From Helopsaltes ochotensis (taxonomy: Eukaryota; Chordata; Aves; Passeriformes; Locustellidae), in the NCBI GenBank assembly GCA_013400155.1, contig VXBM01000419.1, positions 26,244 to 90,243 on the forward strand: 64,000 nt of DNA, given 5' to 3'. The position numbers were made by a program, and so were the translations under genes. The notes beneath the pieces are model-generated. The model was not told the DNA's origin. It was given only the letters and a program-made list of their open reading frames with translations, and searched no databases. Every line of letters starts with the position of its first letter. The first letter of the stretch is position 1. Of this stretch, positions 44,378-56,927 are shown piece by piece.

Positions 44378-47300
44378 TCCACCCCTGATGGAACCCAAAC
44401 CTCACGGGAGCTGATGTTTCACGTCCCTTTCGTGCCCCATCTTTGTGTCACTGCTCAACCCTTCTGTGAGAGAATAAATCAGCTTCTCCCCAAGGTGATG
44501 CTCCTAAATTTAGCCTTGTGTCCCATCCACGGGCACTCCCTGCCGGGGCACAAACCCACAGGCAGCTGTTGAGCCTCTCCAGCAGCAATTCCACTGCTCC
44601 ACCCCTGCTTTTCAATCCCCCTAATTCTCCAGCAGAGGCGTGCCTGTGTATTAGCTTAACAGTGTGATATCCGTGGTGCTGATTGAATTAAAGCAAGGTT
44701 TCCACTAAAACTGGGATTTGATTACGTGTGTTAATCCCCTTTTTTCCCCCCCAGAGATGTGGTGGGTGCTCTCCTGCTGTGCAAGGCTTTTCCCAACATG
44801 TGGTGGAAGCGACTGGGGAATTAAGGTGACAAGGAAAGATGCTGCACACTTTGGTTAGTCAAGAAAAAGGAACACTTTTTTTTTTTTCCTAGACAGGAAA
44901 ATCCCACTTTATACTTGTCTCTGGCCTTCAGTTTAACAAGATTTTGCTCATTTATCTCCTCAGAAAGAAACGATCCTGTGGGAAATATTTGTTGTGCCGG
45001 CTCCTCCACGGTGCTGAGAGCACAGATGAAGCAAAACAGTAGTGGGATTTTTTTGTTGTTGTTGTTGCTGCTGCTGTGTGGGTATTTTTTGGATCCCAGG
45101 CAAGCCTGGGGATTTCTTTTTTTTCATGGGCAGGGCAAGAGTGGTGCAGGATGCTGATGTTGGAGCACGGTGTGAGCTCCTGCCCTGGCACCTGGGGTTT
45201 GCTGCATCCAGCAGAGGAAAAACAAAACCCCGAGCCGAGCCTCGATCCACTCCCTCTCTCTCGGGGAATTTCCACCCATGCCCCGCACCAGGGAAGCAGC
45301 ACTAAAGGGTTTTCGAGCACTTTGAGAGCTCCTGTTAAAGGGTGCTATCAAAATGAAAAATGTGATTTTCTCCCAGCGGCCCCACCTGTGACTCATCCAT
45401 CTCCATTAGGGCAGAGACTCAGAGTGAGTTATGGGAAGTCCTTGTTAACCTCAGGGGAATTCATTTTTTTTTTCCTAATTTTGGGGGTGTTTTTTTTGCT
45501 TCCTGGGCAGATCTAGCAGGGGATTCTCATAGAAAAAGAAATCGTTTAATGGTAATATGGTGCAGCATTTATTAAAAGGAAATATTTTGCACTTCAAAGA
45601 ATCTATCAAAGGCACGAATTTGAAAACAAGCAAAACCCCCTTTATCTGACCAAGAAAACCTTGTCAGTGCATTATCTGTCTGGGATGGGTAGCCAAATTT
45701 GAAAATGGGTTCTCACCAGCATGGTTGTTTCCATCGCCAGCTGAAGAAAGAGATAGAAGCTCTAAAAAACCACCCAATCTAACAAAAAAATCAACATTTA
45801 GCTTGGCCTCGAACCCAGAAACCCCTCTCTTCTGCAAGACCGCTTGCTCCCCAAGCCACTGCTGACCTCAGGGAGATTATTTGATTATTTTTAGCTCCTT
45901 TTTCGGCTTCTTTCCCACCAGAAAGGAGGATCTGCTGTCCCCAGAGCATGGCCGGGGAGCTTTGGTGCTGCTCAAAGCCACCCTGAGCCCTTCCTGCAGG
46001 CAGAGGAGGAGCAGGGTCAGTCCAGGGGGATGGTGCATGGGACAGCATCTCCTTGGGGCTTCCTGCTCCGGCCCCAAAGTTATTTCGCTGATGGCTTTGG
46101 AATGCTCTCCTTCAGTCTTTGAGGCTCTCGTGGAAAGGTATTGAATTAAAGCAGGGTTCTGCCAAATCAGCGCAGTTTCCTGAGAGCTCCAGAACAGTCC
46201 TTGCTTTTTTTTTCTGCCTGTTAGAAAGAAATATTATTATTATTATTATTATTTTCTTCAGAAGACGGGGGGAAAAAAAATCTATAAATTTCTGAGTTTT
46301 ATCTGAAACTTGAGAATGCAATATTTGGCCTTACTGCTGGCTGTGGTGAAAAATTTAATTTGGGGGGCAGGGGAAAATCACATCCCTGTGCTGCCGGCGT
46401 GGGCTACCCTGGGACAGACTCACCCCATATTCCACATGCAGAAGATGGAAATCCCTGCCTGGAAACCCTCCCCGTGTCCCCCTGACACCCTGGCATGTTA
46501 TAAGACCCTGTATTTAACTTCAGAGCGCTCTTAGGCTAAACAGGAGCCCTTTTATAGGGAATGGGAGAAGTTAAACATGTTGTTGGGTTTACAAGGAGCC
46601 GTTAAATATTTGCTGCTGGGCTGCCATGGGTTCCCATTCTGTCTCTAGCTCGCTGTCAGGTCTCTTTAAAGGGTTATAAATTAGCCTGGAGGGGCTCTGG
46701 GGTCACGGTGGCCCAGCCCTGCTGGGTACAAGCCCCCTGGCTTTGAATTTTTGGAGGGGTTTTTGTCTCCCCAGGTTTCTGTTTCTTCCCCTGCCATGGA
46801 GACCTGGCTGATAAAGCAATAACTCAGCTTTATTGATTATGTCAAAGGCAGTAATTCAAGAAAGCTATTTAAATTCACAAGAGGAAGCTGTGGCAATTAT
46901 AAGTGTCTGCAGCAGATTATTAATCATTTTTGTTATGGCTATCAAGCCACGAGACAGACATTTTCTGCAAGGCTTACGTGAGCGCCGGCTCTTCGGTAAT
47001 GACTTGGGTTTTGCTCTCTTATTGGTTCATAACGCTGAATAAAAAATAAGCAAACTGCTTTTTTTTTTTTTCCCCCCCTAAATCGAAGTGTGTAAAGCTT
47101 TACAGCATATTGCTATAGGAGTGTGTGCGAACTTCCAGTAGTTTAAATTCATATTCTGTTTAATCCCAGCCAAATACCAACACCGGCTTCGTGCCTCCCT
47201 TTCCCTTTATTTCTCCAGAGTTATTCCCAAAAGAACACTTGAGACCTGGAGCAAAGCAAGGTGCTTCCATCCCTGGAAGTGTTCAAAAACCAGACAGATG

Positions 47301-48624
47301 TGTGCTTAGGGCTGTGGTTTAGTGCTGGGCTCGATGATCCTGGAGGTCTTTTCCAATCTTGACGTTCCCAATCCCAATAACTCACGTGGGAAGGGAAAGC
47401 CCTGCTGGATTTCTGGATGGAGGAAGGGCTGAGCTGGCTCTCGTGGTGCTTTTGGCTGTGGGGGATGCTGGTCCAGGCAAAGCCCTGCTCCCCCAGCTGC
47501 AGCTGGGCTGTGCCCCCCTCCCATCTCCTCGCTCAGCCTCTGCCCCTGATGGATGCTTTTGGGGCTGGCTCAGCTCTCCTGTGAGTATCCAGCTCAGGGA
47601 AAATGGGCTTTTACACCAGTCCTGTAAATTACCACTTACCTTTGGCTCCCAGCGAGCCCCAGAGCTGAGCACACCAGCAGGTTGAAGCCGGGCAGCCTTG
47701 GCCGAGGGCCAGTTCCCCATTTATACTGCGGACAGGTTTTTTATTTCACCGAGGCAGTTAAGCAGAACATTCCTCTATAAAAAGCTGCAGAAGAGATCAG
47801 AGCAGCTCTCCCTCTCATCTTCCATCTCCTCTGCTTAGTGACCTAGAACTAAATGTTTTATTATTAGAAGGGGGAAAAAAAAAGTAATATATATTTATAT
47901 TCAAGGCAGGTCTCTGCTACGGGGTTTTGGGAGGGCAGGATGAGAGGCGATGCTTGCACGGGTCACTTGCTGAAGGGGATGAGGGGCACAGAGCATCCTC
48001 TCCAGTGGATGAAGAGGTGTGAGGTCCCCCCAAGCACAGCCAGCTCCCTGCTTTCATCTGCTGAGCTGGGACTGGGGAGGAGCAGCCTTGCTTTGGGAAG
48101 GTGAGGGGCTGGAGGGGCTCTGCAGGGTGGGGGCCTCCCTGGGCCCAGCTCTGCCTTTCCAGTGGATATCTGAGAGCCCAGGTCTTGATCATTTGTCCCT
48201 TGTTAAACCAGGATGGTGGGGTGGGAGTTGCAGGACAGTCAGGGGGATGTTGTCCTGATGGTCCTGAGTGACCCGAGCAGGGGCACCTCCTGTCCTCCAG
48301 AATGCAGCAATCATGCACCCTCTCGGCACAATTCCTTTTCCCTTCCCTCAAAGTCGTGCTGGTTTTGATTAAATACCTCATCAAACATTTATTTTGCCTG
48401 AAAGGAAGCTTTTGTTCTTGTTCTGGGGCCTTTCGGTTATAAAAACTTCAGCCAAAATCACTTAATTAAAAATGTGCTTCTCCTGCTCTGCTTGTCTGGG
48501 AGCTGCTCCGAGGTGCCGAGCAGGGATAGCACAGCCTGGATGTGCCACCTGGGAGGGAGGCAGGGCTTTGGGCACCAGCAGCTCCTCTGCACCCCAAAAA
48601 TGCCCCCAGCAGCAAGAACTCTTC
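44378..48624. other. Intergenic, with one CR1 remnant and simple repeats
   Basis: No gene recognised. Contains a (GTT)n run near 45053-45070, an (ATT)n microsatellite at 46228-46252, a T/C run at 47061-47078 and an AT-rich repeat-poor block at 46820-47060 that is a candidate noncoding element. The CR1-like piece at 47250-47372 is listed separately. Confidence 0.5.
47250..47372 (+). mobile_element. CR1-like 3' end fragment
   Basis: CATCCCTGGAAGTGTTCAAA, then GGCTCGATGATCCTGGAGGT and CTTTTCCAATCTTGACG match the sense 3' end of a CR1 subfamily. Short and diverged. Confidence 0.75.
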
Positions 48625-48690
48625 TAGAATCATAGAATGGCTCAAGCTGGAAGGGACCTGTAGCCATCATCGAGACCAACTCAGTGGTGA
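48625..48690 (-). mobile_element. Very short CR1 3' end
   Basis: AGAATCATAGAATGGCTCAA and GCTGGAAGGGACCTGTAGCC are the reverse complement of the CR1 terminus with its octamer-type end. Only about 65 bases remain. Confidence 0.85.
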
Positions 48691-51600
48691 GGGAGGATTT
48701 TTCCTTTTGGGTCTAATTTCCGACTAAAAAAAAAAACGATTCACCGAGTGGTCCCATCAGCTCAGGTCACTAAGGGATGTGTGACCAGCACTGGAAAGAG
48801 GGTGTAGTTCAAACAAAAGGTCTTTTTCTTTCGGTGAAGATGCTCTGCTAACAGCCCCAGCATCCCCGCAGACAGGCAGGACTTCGTCTCTCTCTCTTCC
48901 ACCGATATCAGCCGCTCCATGGGTGACAAGTGGGCCCTTCCCCAGGCTCTGCCTGCGTGTACCTTCGGGGAGCTAAAAATGGCAATGTAGAGGCGAGATG
49001 TTCCTCGCCTTGCTGAGCGCAGGGGTTTTATTTTCACTCTAACACAGCAGCTATAAACAGCTATTAGAGATTCTCCCGCAAGGGTCCAAAATACTTTGGG
49101 TTCTGTCCCAGTTACGGAGTGTCAGAACAGAAGTAATTAATGCTGTGATAGCAAATGACAGGGAGAGATGGTTTTTTCTGGGGGAATTGCCCTGAAAAAT
49201 GTATTTTGATGGAGGAGGTGGTGCTGGCATGTCCTGCCAGGTTGTGCCGTGGTGAATTCTCAGGTTTTTCCATCTTTCCTCTCCTAATTTTCCAAGGATC
49301 TTTTTTTTTTTTTGTGGCTCCCAAGAGGCATTGCCTAACAAGGTTTCATCCAGGTGCAAAGGGATGCGGGGTGTTATTTATTGAGCTGTCAGTGATTGAG
49401 CAGTGGGGATGGGGAGAGGAGCAGCAGCTAAAAACTGCTGCTCCTTTGGAGTCCTTTCAGTTCCCTTTCCTAAAACGTAAATATCTCTTCAATGAACGGA
49501 CTTGCTTTCTCGTGCCCTGCGTTCTGCTTGGTCGGTTCATCTTTCTTTGTCCTTTTACACCTTTTAGTGCAGACGGGAGTGGGTTGCACAGACAGGAAGG
49601 AAGCCAGGCTGAAAAAGCGCCGTAATTCCTCCTTTCCCATTTGTGATGGTGGTGAAAGTAATGGCCAGAGGCTCTGCTTTGCAAGCAAACATCTCAGAGC
49701 TGATGGATGCTGCCATTCCACTCCGCATCGTATTTTTATTTGCGCCGTACAACCTCTCCCTCCCATTAGCACCGATGTTTTCGGCTCTCGTTTTCGCATC
49801 AATTTTGCTGTCCCGGCTCCCGAAAGCAGGGCTGCTGTCTCAGAGGAGCAGCCATCCTGCTGGGCCCTGCAGATGGACGGGTGGCACTGCCAGCCCTGGC
49901 ACCGAGGGCGAGACGGGGAGAGCTGAGCTGAGAGTTTGCAGGGGGTCAAAGGATCTGGAAGTCAGGCAGGAGATGGGCTGGGCACCGACTGCGTTTTTCT
50001 TTCTTGTGCCTCATGTGAGACAAGGTCTTGTGTAGGGGCTCTGCTGTGCCGGTTCTTAAGATGTAGAAGAAAAAAAGAAAAACAAACAAGAAACCGACCA
50101 GAAAATTTACTGCAAACAACCCCCGAACAGTCTGTTCGAGCTGGAAATCTTCACCACTCGCTTGAGGTGACCTTCTTGGCTGTGGGGGGAAGGGAAAGCG
50201 GGTCCGTGTTTCTCATAAATAGAATCTCTTGGGACAGCAGGAGGTGTGGAGGGAGAGCATCCCCCAGAGCAGCCCAAGGGTAACCCTGCTCACGCAGCCA
50301 AATTCCTGCTGGGCACTGCTGGCACGTCCACTGCAGCACCTCGGGCTCCTGGGCATGGAATTTGGCAAGTGCCCGCTGGTCAGGGGGTCTGGGTGTCATT
50401 TGAGGGGCGTCTGCTGGCAGAGAGCTTCAGCCAGAGAGGGAAAAAAATGTGCGTTTGTGGGGGTACATGGCACGGTGGGGGGAGACATCCTGGTGAACGT
50501 GGAGGGGAAAAATTGAGGCAACAATGTCCAGCTGTCCTTGGGAGCAGAGAGACACCCAGAGATCACCCTGGTTTCAGATCTGGTGTGTCTCCCCTGTTCC
50601 CTTTCCCTCTGAGAAGCGATGGGAAAGGTGTAAAAAGAGTGGATGCCTCTGTCATCTGAGAAATGTTAGAAATGTCTCGCGTTTGGTAGGTTTTGATGGA
50701 AAGAACACGTTCCTTCTCTGCCCCTTTTTGCTCTTTGTGCCCGCACTCCCTGTAAATGTGGCCTCTGCGTGCTGCAGCCCATCCTCAACCCTGTGGAAAG
50801 CAGATTTGCCTGGGAGAGCTGATTGGATCAGCACAGGGACAGAAACCATGGGGGATTTACCCCAACAAGAATGACTGGGCTCCACGCCCCAATCTGGTAT
50901 TTTTATTGCTCTCCTCAAGCTCCAGAAGCATCGTGGGGACCAGGAGGGAGCAGGACGGAGCATCCCAGGGACATGAGACGGCCGGGGGAGGTTTTGTAGG
51001 CAAAATTGTGGCTCCAGCCACCCCGGGATTGTCCCCGGGGCTGTGTCCCCGCCGGTGGCTGCGTCCCCGCCGGTGCCTGCATCCGCAGCGGCACAGGGCG
51101 CTTTCCCTTTGGCAAAGCGACAGGGTATAATTAATTTCAGGGCCATTGTGCTGCGGTGGCAGGCGCTGATTTATAGCCCGGGGAACAGCTTCTGGTTCAA
51201 AGTGCACATCCGTTGTGTTAATGCTCCATGATCTTTACCCCCGTGAGGAAACGGCGGAGAATGAGGAGATTATTGCCACCAGACTGGGCGCTGGGTATTT
51301 CCATGATAAAGCCGGGGCGCACATGAAGGGTGGGCTGTGCATACAGAGCAGCTTCCCCTCCCGGCATCCCCGCTCCACCGGCTTTCCCCGAGGATGGAGC
51401 TGGTGAGGGAGTGATGGTCACACAGTCCCTGCCCCCAGCTGCTGCTCGGGCCCCTTTGCTGCCGGTTATTTTTGGTTTTTCCCCCTCCCCATCCATTTTT
51501 GTCTATGAATTGTGCCGCTAAAAGGCACTTTTGGAAAGGCGCGTGAAGGGACGGGTCAGGGGAGGAAATCCCGATAACTGCCGGGCTCTTCTGGCATCAG

Positions 51601-53016
51601 AGGCTCCCAAATTCTTCCTTTTCCCAAAGAAAGGGCTTGGAGGGGCAGGTGGATGAGGTGTGTGGGGTGTTGCCGATTCCTGGGCATCTCCTACCAGAAG
51701 CCACCCCAACCCTTGGCGCCTCAGCTCAGCAGCTTTTGGAAACTGTTTTTCAATGTGCAGCCTGTGAGCTGGGCAAGTCATTCCCCTGGCAGGAAGAACA
51801 TCTCTTTTCACTGGATTGATTTTCTGCCGTTTTCTGGGAGTGATTTCATCCCCGAGGCGTGGGGAGGCAGGCAGGCAGCGCTGGGCTCCTGGGAGCATCT
51901 CTGCATCTGCACCAGCTCTGTCTCACCTTCCCTGTCACCGAGGACTGACTGATCCCAGGCCCACCAAACCTCCTGAGGGTTTGGCTTTTTCCCCCACCCC
52001 TTGCTGAGGATGCTTTGGCTTTTTGCAAAGTGGTGCCTGGGCAGGGAGAAATGCTGCTATTCCCTCTCAGGGCCTGCCGCAGGAATCTGGGCGAAGGATG
52101 ATGATGTCAGGTCTGTAGGGAAGGTCTTTTTTTGGAAACATTCATCAAGGCCTGTCTGAGATTTCCTTGGGGAGAGATTTGTGGCTGCACTGGGGTGATT
52201 CAAGGTAATTTACCCCAGGGATCGGCTCAGATCCTGGGTTGCTTCAGCTGGGCTTGGCTCAGGCACAAAATATATGGAACAGGAGGGTTTCTGCACGCTG
52301 CTGGGGTTTTTAGGTGTTATTCTAATACTAATAATTAATACAGTGATGTGTATAATCCTGTGCACGGAGAGTTGAAGCGTTCCCTAAAGCTTCTTTGCAT
52401 CATAAAACTCCTAATCAAATACAGAATAGATCCCTGCCCTCTCCATAGCTTTAATCCTACTTCTCTTCCAGAACTAAACAGCTTTAAATTCTTCAGTCCC
52501 ATGTGTATTCAGCTGCAGAGGCAAAAACTTTGCCATTTTTAAATCCTCCCTTAGTGCCAGACCAAAATCTCTGCAAACACAGACTCCGTAATCCTCACTA
52601 ATTTATCAAAGGTGCTCCTGAATGCTAATTTTCCCGTGCTGTGCTCTGGATCAGAATTACAATTGATTGACTATAAAATGATAATTATACACTGGGAGCT
52701 TTGCATTGTGTAAACACCTCAAATTGATTCTCCTGCTCTGCCAATGGGGAAATTCTTTCCATCACGTGCTGACTCCGAGATCGAAATGATTCTGCCTTTT
52801 GCAAACTTTCCTACCATGTATGGATTTTCTTGTTTAAAGCGGGCAGCGAGCGTGCCTTCTCCTCCCTGCTGGGCTGCTGCTGGAGTGGCAGAGTCTCCCT
52901 GGAAACAGCTCGAGGAAATGGAGATTTTCCAAGGGCTGGGGGTGCAAAATAAGGTCCCTGCGAGGACTCGTGGCTCCAGGGGTGACAGATAAAACAGGGC
53001 AGAACAGGGTAAGAGA

Positions 53017-53080
53017 GCTCAGCTGGAAGGGACCTGCAACAACCATCTGCAGTGTTGCACATCCCTTTGGAGAGGTCCTG
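53017..53080 (-). mobile_element. Possible short CR1 remnant
   Basis: AGCTGGAAGGGACCTGCAAC followed by AACCATCTGCAGTGTTGC resembles the reverse complement of the CR1 3' end. Diverged and short. Confidence 0.55.
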
Positions 53081-53571
53081 GCTCATCCAGGGATGCCTTC
53101 CCCAGGAATTCCCTGGTTTTCCTCCAGACTCCCATTTCCTGTGGACATGGGTCTACCCTGCATTGAATTAGCAATTTCCGCTGCAGAAGGAGGCTCTGAA
53201 CTTCAGACATTTTGGGAAGGGTTTGTTTTGCATTAATATTCTGGCTATAAAAGGAGTCCCGCAACCACAGTGGCGAAGGGGAAAAGCCACTCTTCGATTC
53301 CTTGACACATCTGTGCTCTCAGTCTCCTGCAATCTGTTTTTTGACTCTGGCATTAGTTCCCATTTCCCATATTTCAGGGAGGGCTCTTTCTGTGAAAGGC
53401 ATCAAGAGGCATCCCCAGACAGCCAAACCATCTGGAAAACCCAGGAACCTGGAGGGAGCTGCCTTGAAAACAAACTTCCCTTCCCATCCTCCCGAGTGCT
53501 GTCTTGGCCCCGACAACGGGAACAGGCACAGGAGCTGCTGGGCCGCCCCACAGCCCTTCCATCCTGCCCGG

Positions 53572-53607
53572 GGGGAGGAGAGGAGAGGAGAGGAGAGGAG
53601 AGGAGAG
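53572..53607. repeat. (GGAGA)n pentanucleotide microsatellite
   Basis: About seven consecutive GGAGA/GAGGA units. It gives Glu/Arg-rich or Ser/Leu-rich peptide repeats in overlapping open frames, which are not genes. Confidence 0.95.
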
Positions 53608-54481
53608 GGAGAGCCTTTTCTCCTTCCTCTCATCGGATGTTAATGCACCGCTCGGAGCAGCCACATCCATCTCGCAGCAGCGTCGTTTGTTTATTTATTG
53701 TGTGTGTTCCACGGCCTTTGCTGCCTGCCCAGCGGGTGCACGTGGGGCAGGAGGTGCTGGGCTGTGGGGGGACCCCGGATGGCACCGGGGCAGCAGAGTC
53801 AGGGCTGGGGCTGAGTTAATGCCCCAAAGCCCCAGCGTGACCCCGCTGCCAGGCAAATGAAAGCCAGGGCTGACTCCCTTTTCCTGTCCTGTTTGCCCAG
53901 ACCTCCAGGCTGGTGCCCATCTGTCTCTGTCAGTGCTGGGAGCTGGGGGGATGGAGGATGAGCCTTTGGGGGTGGATGTTGTTGTTCCAAACCCCCCGTG
54001 TGCTCATCCTGCCCGTGGGGCTGTAGGGGAGGGCACCAGCACATCCCACATCGGGGAAGAGCAGTGGCTGAGGTCTGGAAACACAGGACCAGAAAATTAA
54101 GGAAGGGAGATAGAGAGGTGATTAGGTCTGGCCTCTCTGCTGTCCCCATGGGGCTTGCACTCACCTTGGCATCAGGGGATTCCTGGTGGTTTTTTCTGCC
54201 TGGAGGGCAGGACCACACGGTGAAGGAGCTCCAGATTTCTTCAAGATGAATTTGGTCTTTTTTTAACCACTGCACAGGTCGTGAGGTGGTTTCTGACTTT
54301 TCTGTCAGTGGGTGACCTCTGGGGAGGCTCAGAAATAAAGCCAAACTTCCTGGGCATGAGAGGCTGCTGGGGCAGGCAGGGCCATCCCAAACTGCCTTTC
54401 CCCTAAGAGCAACTCTTTATGCTTCTGAATTTTTGGAAATCTCTTCTTCAGTTGTTCCCTTAAGTATTTATTGGATGTCTT

Positions 54482-54483
<2 letters not shown>

Positions 54484-54549
<66 letters not shown>

Positions 54550-54550
54550 N
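54484..54550. repeat. Poly-T tract of 66 bases ending in a single N
   Basis: An uninterrupted T-run from 54484 to 54549 and an N at 54550. The single ambiguous base marks a place where the assembly could not resolve the homopolymer, so the true length is uncertain. There is no retroposon body attached on either side that I can recognise. Confidence 0.95.
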
Positions 54551-56292
54551 CAGCTAGGTGGGATTGCTTCCTTTTCTTGTTCCCGGTGTTCTCTTTATGA
54601 TGAGATTCATTGGTTAATGAAGGAAAGGATTTTTTTTTTTTTTTCTTTTAAGCTTCTTCATCCAAATTCTTTGCTCTGTTATTCCCCCAAGGATCATGTT
54701 TGCATTTGGCAGGGAGGGAGCTGGCTTGGTTAAACATAGACCTTGGTGAAGCGAAGCCAGAGGGATTTCAGAGCTCTCTGTACCTCTCTCTGCTGCTCAA
54801 AATCCTCCTCCTTTCTGTCTCACCCATGTAGGAGACTGGGTACACACAAATCCTGGCATCCTGCTGGCTGGCAATGGCTCTGCTCCCGGCGTTTTCCTTG
54901 CAGGAGTCAGGCAAGGGCTGCAGGGCTGTGCTTGGGTATTTACTGAGGGCGCAAACAGCCCCACAAATCTACTCAGCTGTGGGGTCTGGGACAGGCAGAT
55001 TGCTCCCATTCAGTGGTTTTGTTAGCTGGAGGAAGGATGTTACCTTTTAGCAAGGATGGTTTTTGCCTGCATCACTTCGGAGCCCCCAAGCCATGCCTGT
55101 CCCATCCTCTGCTGCAAAAGCTCCTTGAGCAGGGAAGAAACAGCCCCGGTTCCTCAGAGATGCTGAGAGGAGCACCGTGGGCAGCCTGGAGATCAGGGCA
55201 GGAATGTGAACAATTTAGGATGAGCCGGCAGAACCGTGGTGGTGGCTGGCACTGCCAGGGCTCCTCTGCCAGCTGGGATCCTCAGGGCCCTGTGCTGCAG
55301 AGCTCTGAGCAGGGCATGGGGCAGATGGGGGCTCATCCCCTCTCCCCTTCTCCAGGATCTCAGGGGTGTTCCAGGGTGCAGATCTTTGTGAGACCCCATA
55401 AAATCCCTTGGCCCCATCATGGAGCTGGGTTAACGAGGGAAGCTGCGTTCCTGCTTCATTAAATGTGTGAGCAGACTCTCTTGCAGCATCTCCCTTTCCC
55501 TTCTCTGCCTCCCCTCTGGGTGACACTGGGCCCCTCTAATGACACCGTGCCCAGGCAATAATCCAGTCTGTGTCACAAACTGAACTGTCTTTATTCCCGT
55601 GATCCCAGCTCCTGCCTTCCCTTGGGTGGGCAGCAGCTCCTGGCAGGAATGAAGAGCTGTTTCTCTTTGGGTTGTGCTGGGTGTCCCAAAACCCAGGGAC
55701 CTGGTTCTGCAGCAGCACCTGGGCTCCTGTGCACCTCAGGGCTGGCACCTGGGCACCCCAGCGCCGCATCAAGGGATTCGTTCCATCCCTGGGCTGTGTT
55801 TGAATTCAACTTCATTAAGGCAAAGGCACTAATGAGGGAACAGGTTTCCCAGAGGAGCTGTGGCTGCCCCGTCCCTGGCAGTGTTCTGGCCTGGCATTTT
55901 TCCCCTCAAGTCACCACGTTCCCAACAACCATTATCACTGCAGCCAAAACAGAGTGATTTATGTCCAGGGCCCTTTTATTGTCACGGGGAGTTCCGATAG
56001 CGGCAGGTCTGGTTTTCCTTTCACCTCCTTCCCATGACTCATTTTGAGCGCATCTGGTGTCCCTATTGCAGGCTAATGATTCATCGGGACAGCAACAGAG
56101 GGGGAGCAGAGGGAGAGGAGCAGGATTGGTGCTTCCTCGGGGAGGTTGGGCGGGTGAGTCACGGCAAAGCGCCAGGCAGGATGCGGCACGCCGGGAGCTC
56201 CGGCCTCCCGGGGGGAAAAATGGTGATGTGAAGGTGGAAGGGGGGCTCAGCCTGTCCCAGCAGCCCTGGCAGCTCCAGGGAGATGTGGGGAG
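54551..56292. other. Intergenic, no gene recognised
   Basis: About 1.7 kb. Includes a second T-run at 54630-54643 and a short sense CR1 remnant near 55833-55890 (GAACAGGTTTCCCAGAGGAG). No coding exon. Confidence 0.5.
55833..55890 (+). mobile_element. Short CR1 fragment
   Basis: GGAACAGGTTTCCCAGAGGA, GCTGTGGCTGCCCCGTCCCT and GGCAGTGTT match the conserved sense 3' region of CR1. Truncated on both sides. Confidence 0.7.
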
Positions 56293-56927
56293 TGCTGGAA
56301 CCCTGGAGGCTGAAAATTTCAGGCTTTCTGTGCTAAAAGGCACTGACTCTCAAGCACGTACCACATTTGACTTGAGGCCGTGGAACGGGCTCCTGAAATT
56401 GAGTGATGGCACTGGGGATGTGGGTGTTTGGTTTGGACAGTGTTGTGTGATCTCACAGGGTGAAAAACTTAGATTTAAGATTTTGGTATATAATAAAATA
56501 TATGGGGCAAGATGGAGGGTTTTGGGCGTTGTCTGGGTCCGTCTTCTCCACCGTCTTCTCCACCATTTTCTTCACCGTCTTCTCCACCATTTTCTTCACC
56601 ATCTTCTTCACCTTCTTCTTCTTGGTTTCCAGTGTTTTTTTCTAATTGGGTGAAAAAAGTCTGCACTGTGGGCCTTGGGTGGTCATTATTGGGTCAAAAA
56701 TATAAATAATCTAGGTGTCATCTCGTTGTTGGGTGATTAGTGCTTAAATAACCTTGGAAAGAGTTAGAGGCTCCATTTTACCTCCATTTTCTTGTTAGTT
56801 AGAGCTCACAGTTCGTGAGTCTGTAACATAGATAAGAATTAAAAACACTGAGTCTGAACACAAAACTGTGGCTCTCGTGTGTTAATCCTGGCTCTGACAT
56901 GAGAAAAAGAACATATGAAACCAACAG
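56293..56927 (-). mobile_element. Dispersed repeat family X, copy C, with an internal 12-bp minisatellite
   Basis: The reverse complement aligns end to end with copy B at 18621-19192, including GACTCACGAACTGTGAG, AGATGACACCTAGATTATTT, CACCCTGTGAGATCACAC and CACTCAATTTCAGGAGC. It is longer than copy B mainly because its A/G-rich segment has expanded into six 12-base units (56541-56612). The minus-strand open frame at 56475-56666, rich in Glu, Asp and Gly, is the translation of that expansion and not a gene. Confidence 0.78.
56541..56612. repeat. Six-unit 12-bp minisatellite inside repeat copy C
   Basis: Units GTCTTCTCCACC (three), ATTTTCTTCACC (two) and ATCTTCTTCACC (one) in strict 12-base register. 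Copy B has only about two loosely similar units at the same place, so this is an expansion specific to copy C. Confidence 0.93.

Larger units (their letters stand above)
48691..54483. other. Intergenic, no gene recognised
   Basis: About 5.8 kb. Features seen: A-run at 48727-48737, tandem GTCCCCGCCGGTG units at 51045-51080, an AT-rich repeat-poor block at 52560-52720, a probable CR1 remnant at 53017-53080, and a (GGAGA)n microsatellite at 53572-53607. Open frames here have no recognisable domains. Confidence 0.5.

Noticed and set aside
53223..53860. Frames with Glu/Arg repeats near 53.6 kb
   Set aside because: They run through a (GGAGA)n microsatellite and differ between all frames.
56475..56666. 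Acidic Glu/Asp/Gly-rich minus-strand frame
   Set aside because: Product of the 12-bp minisatellite in a dispersed repeat copy.
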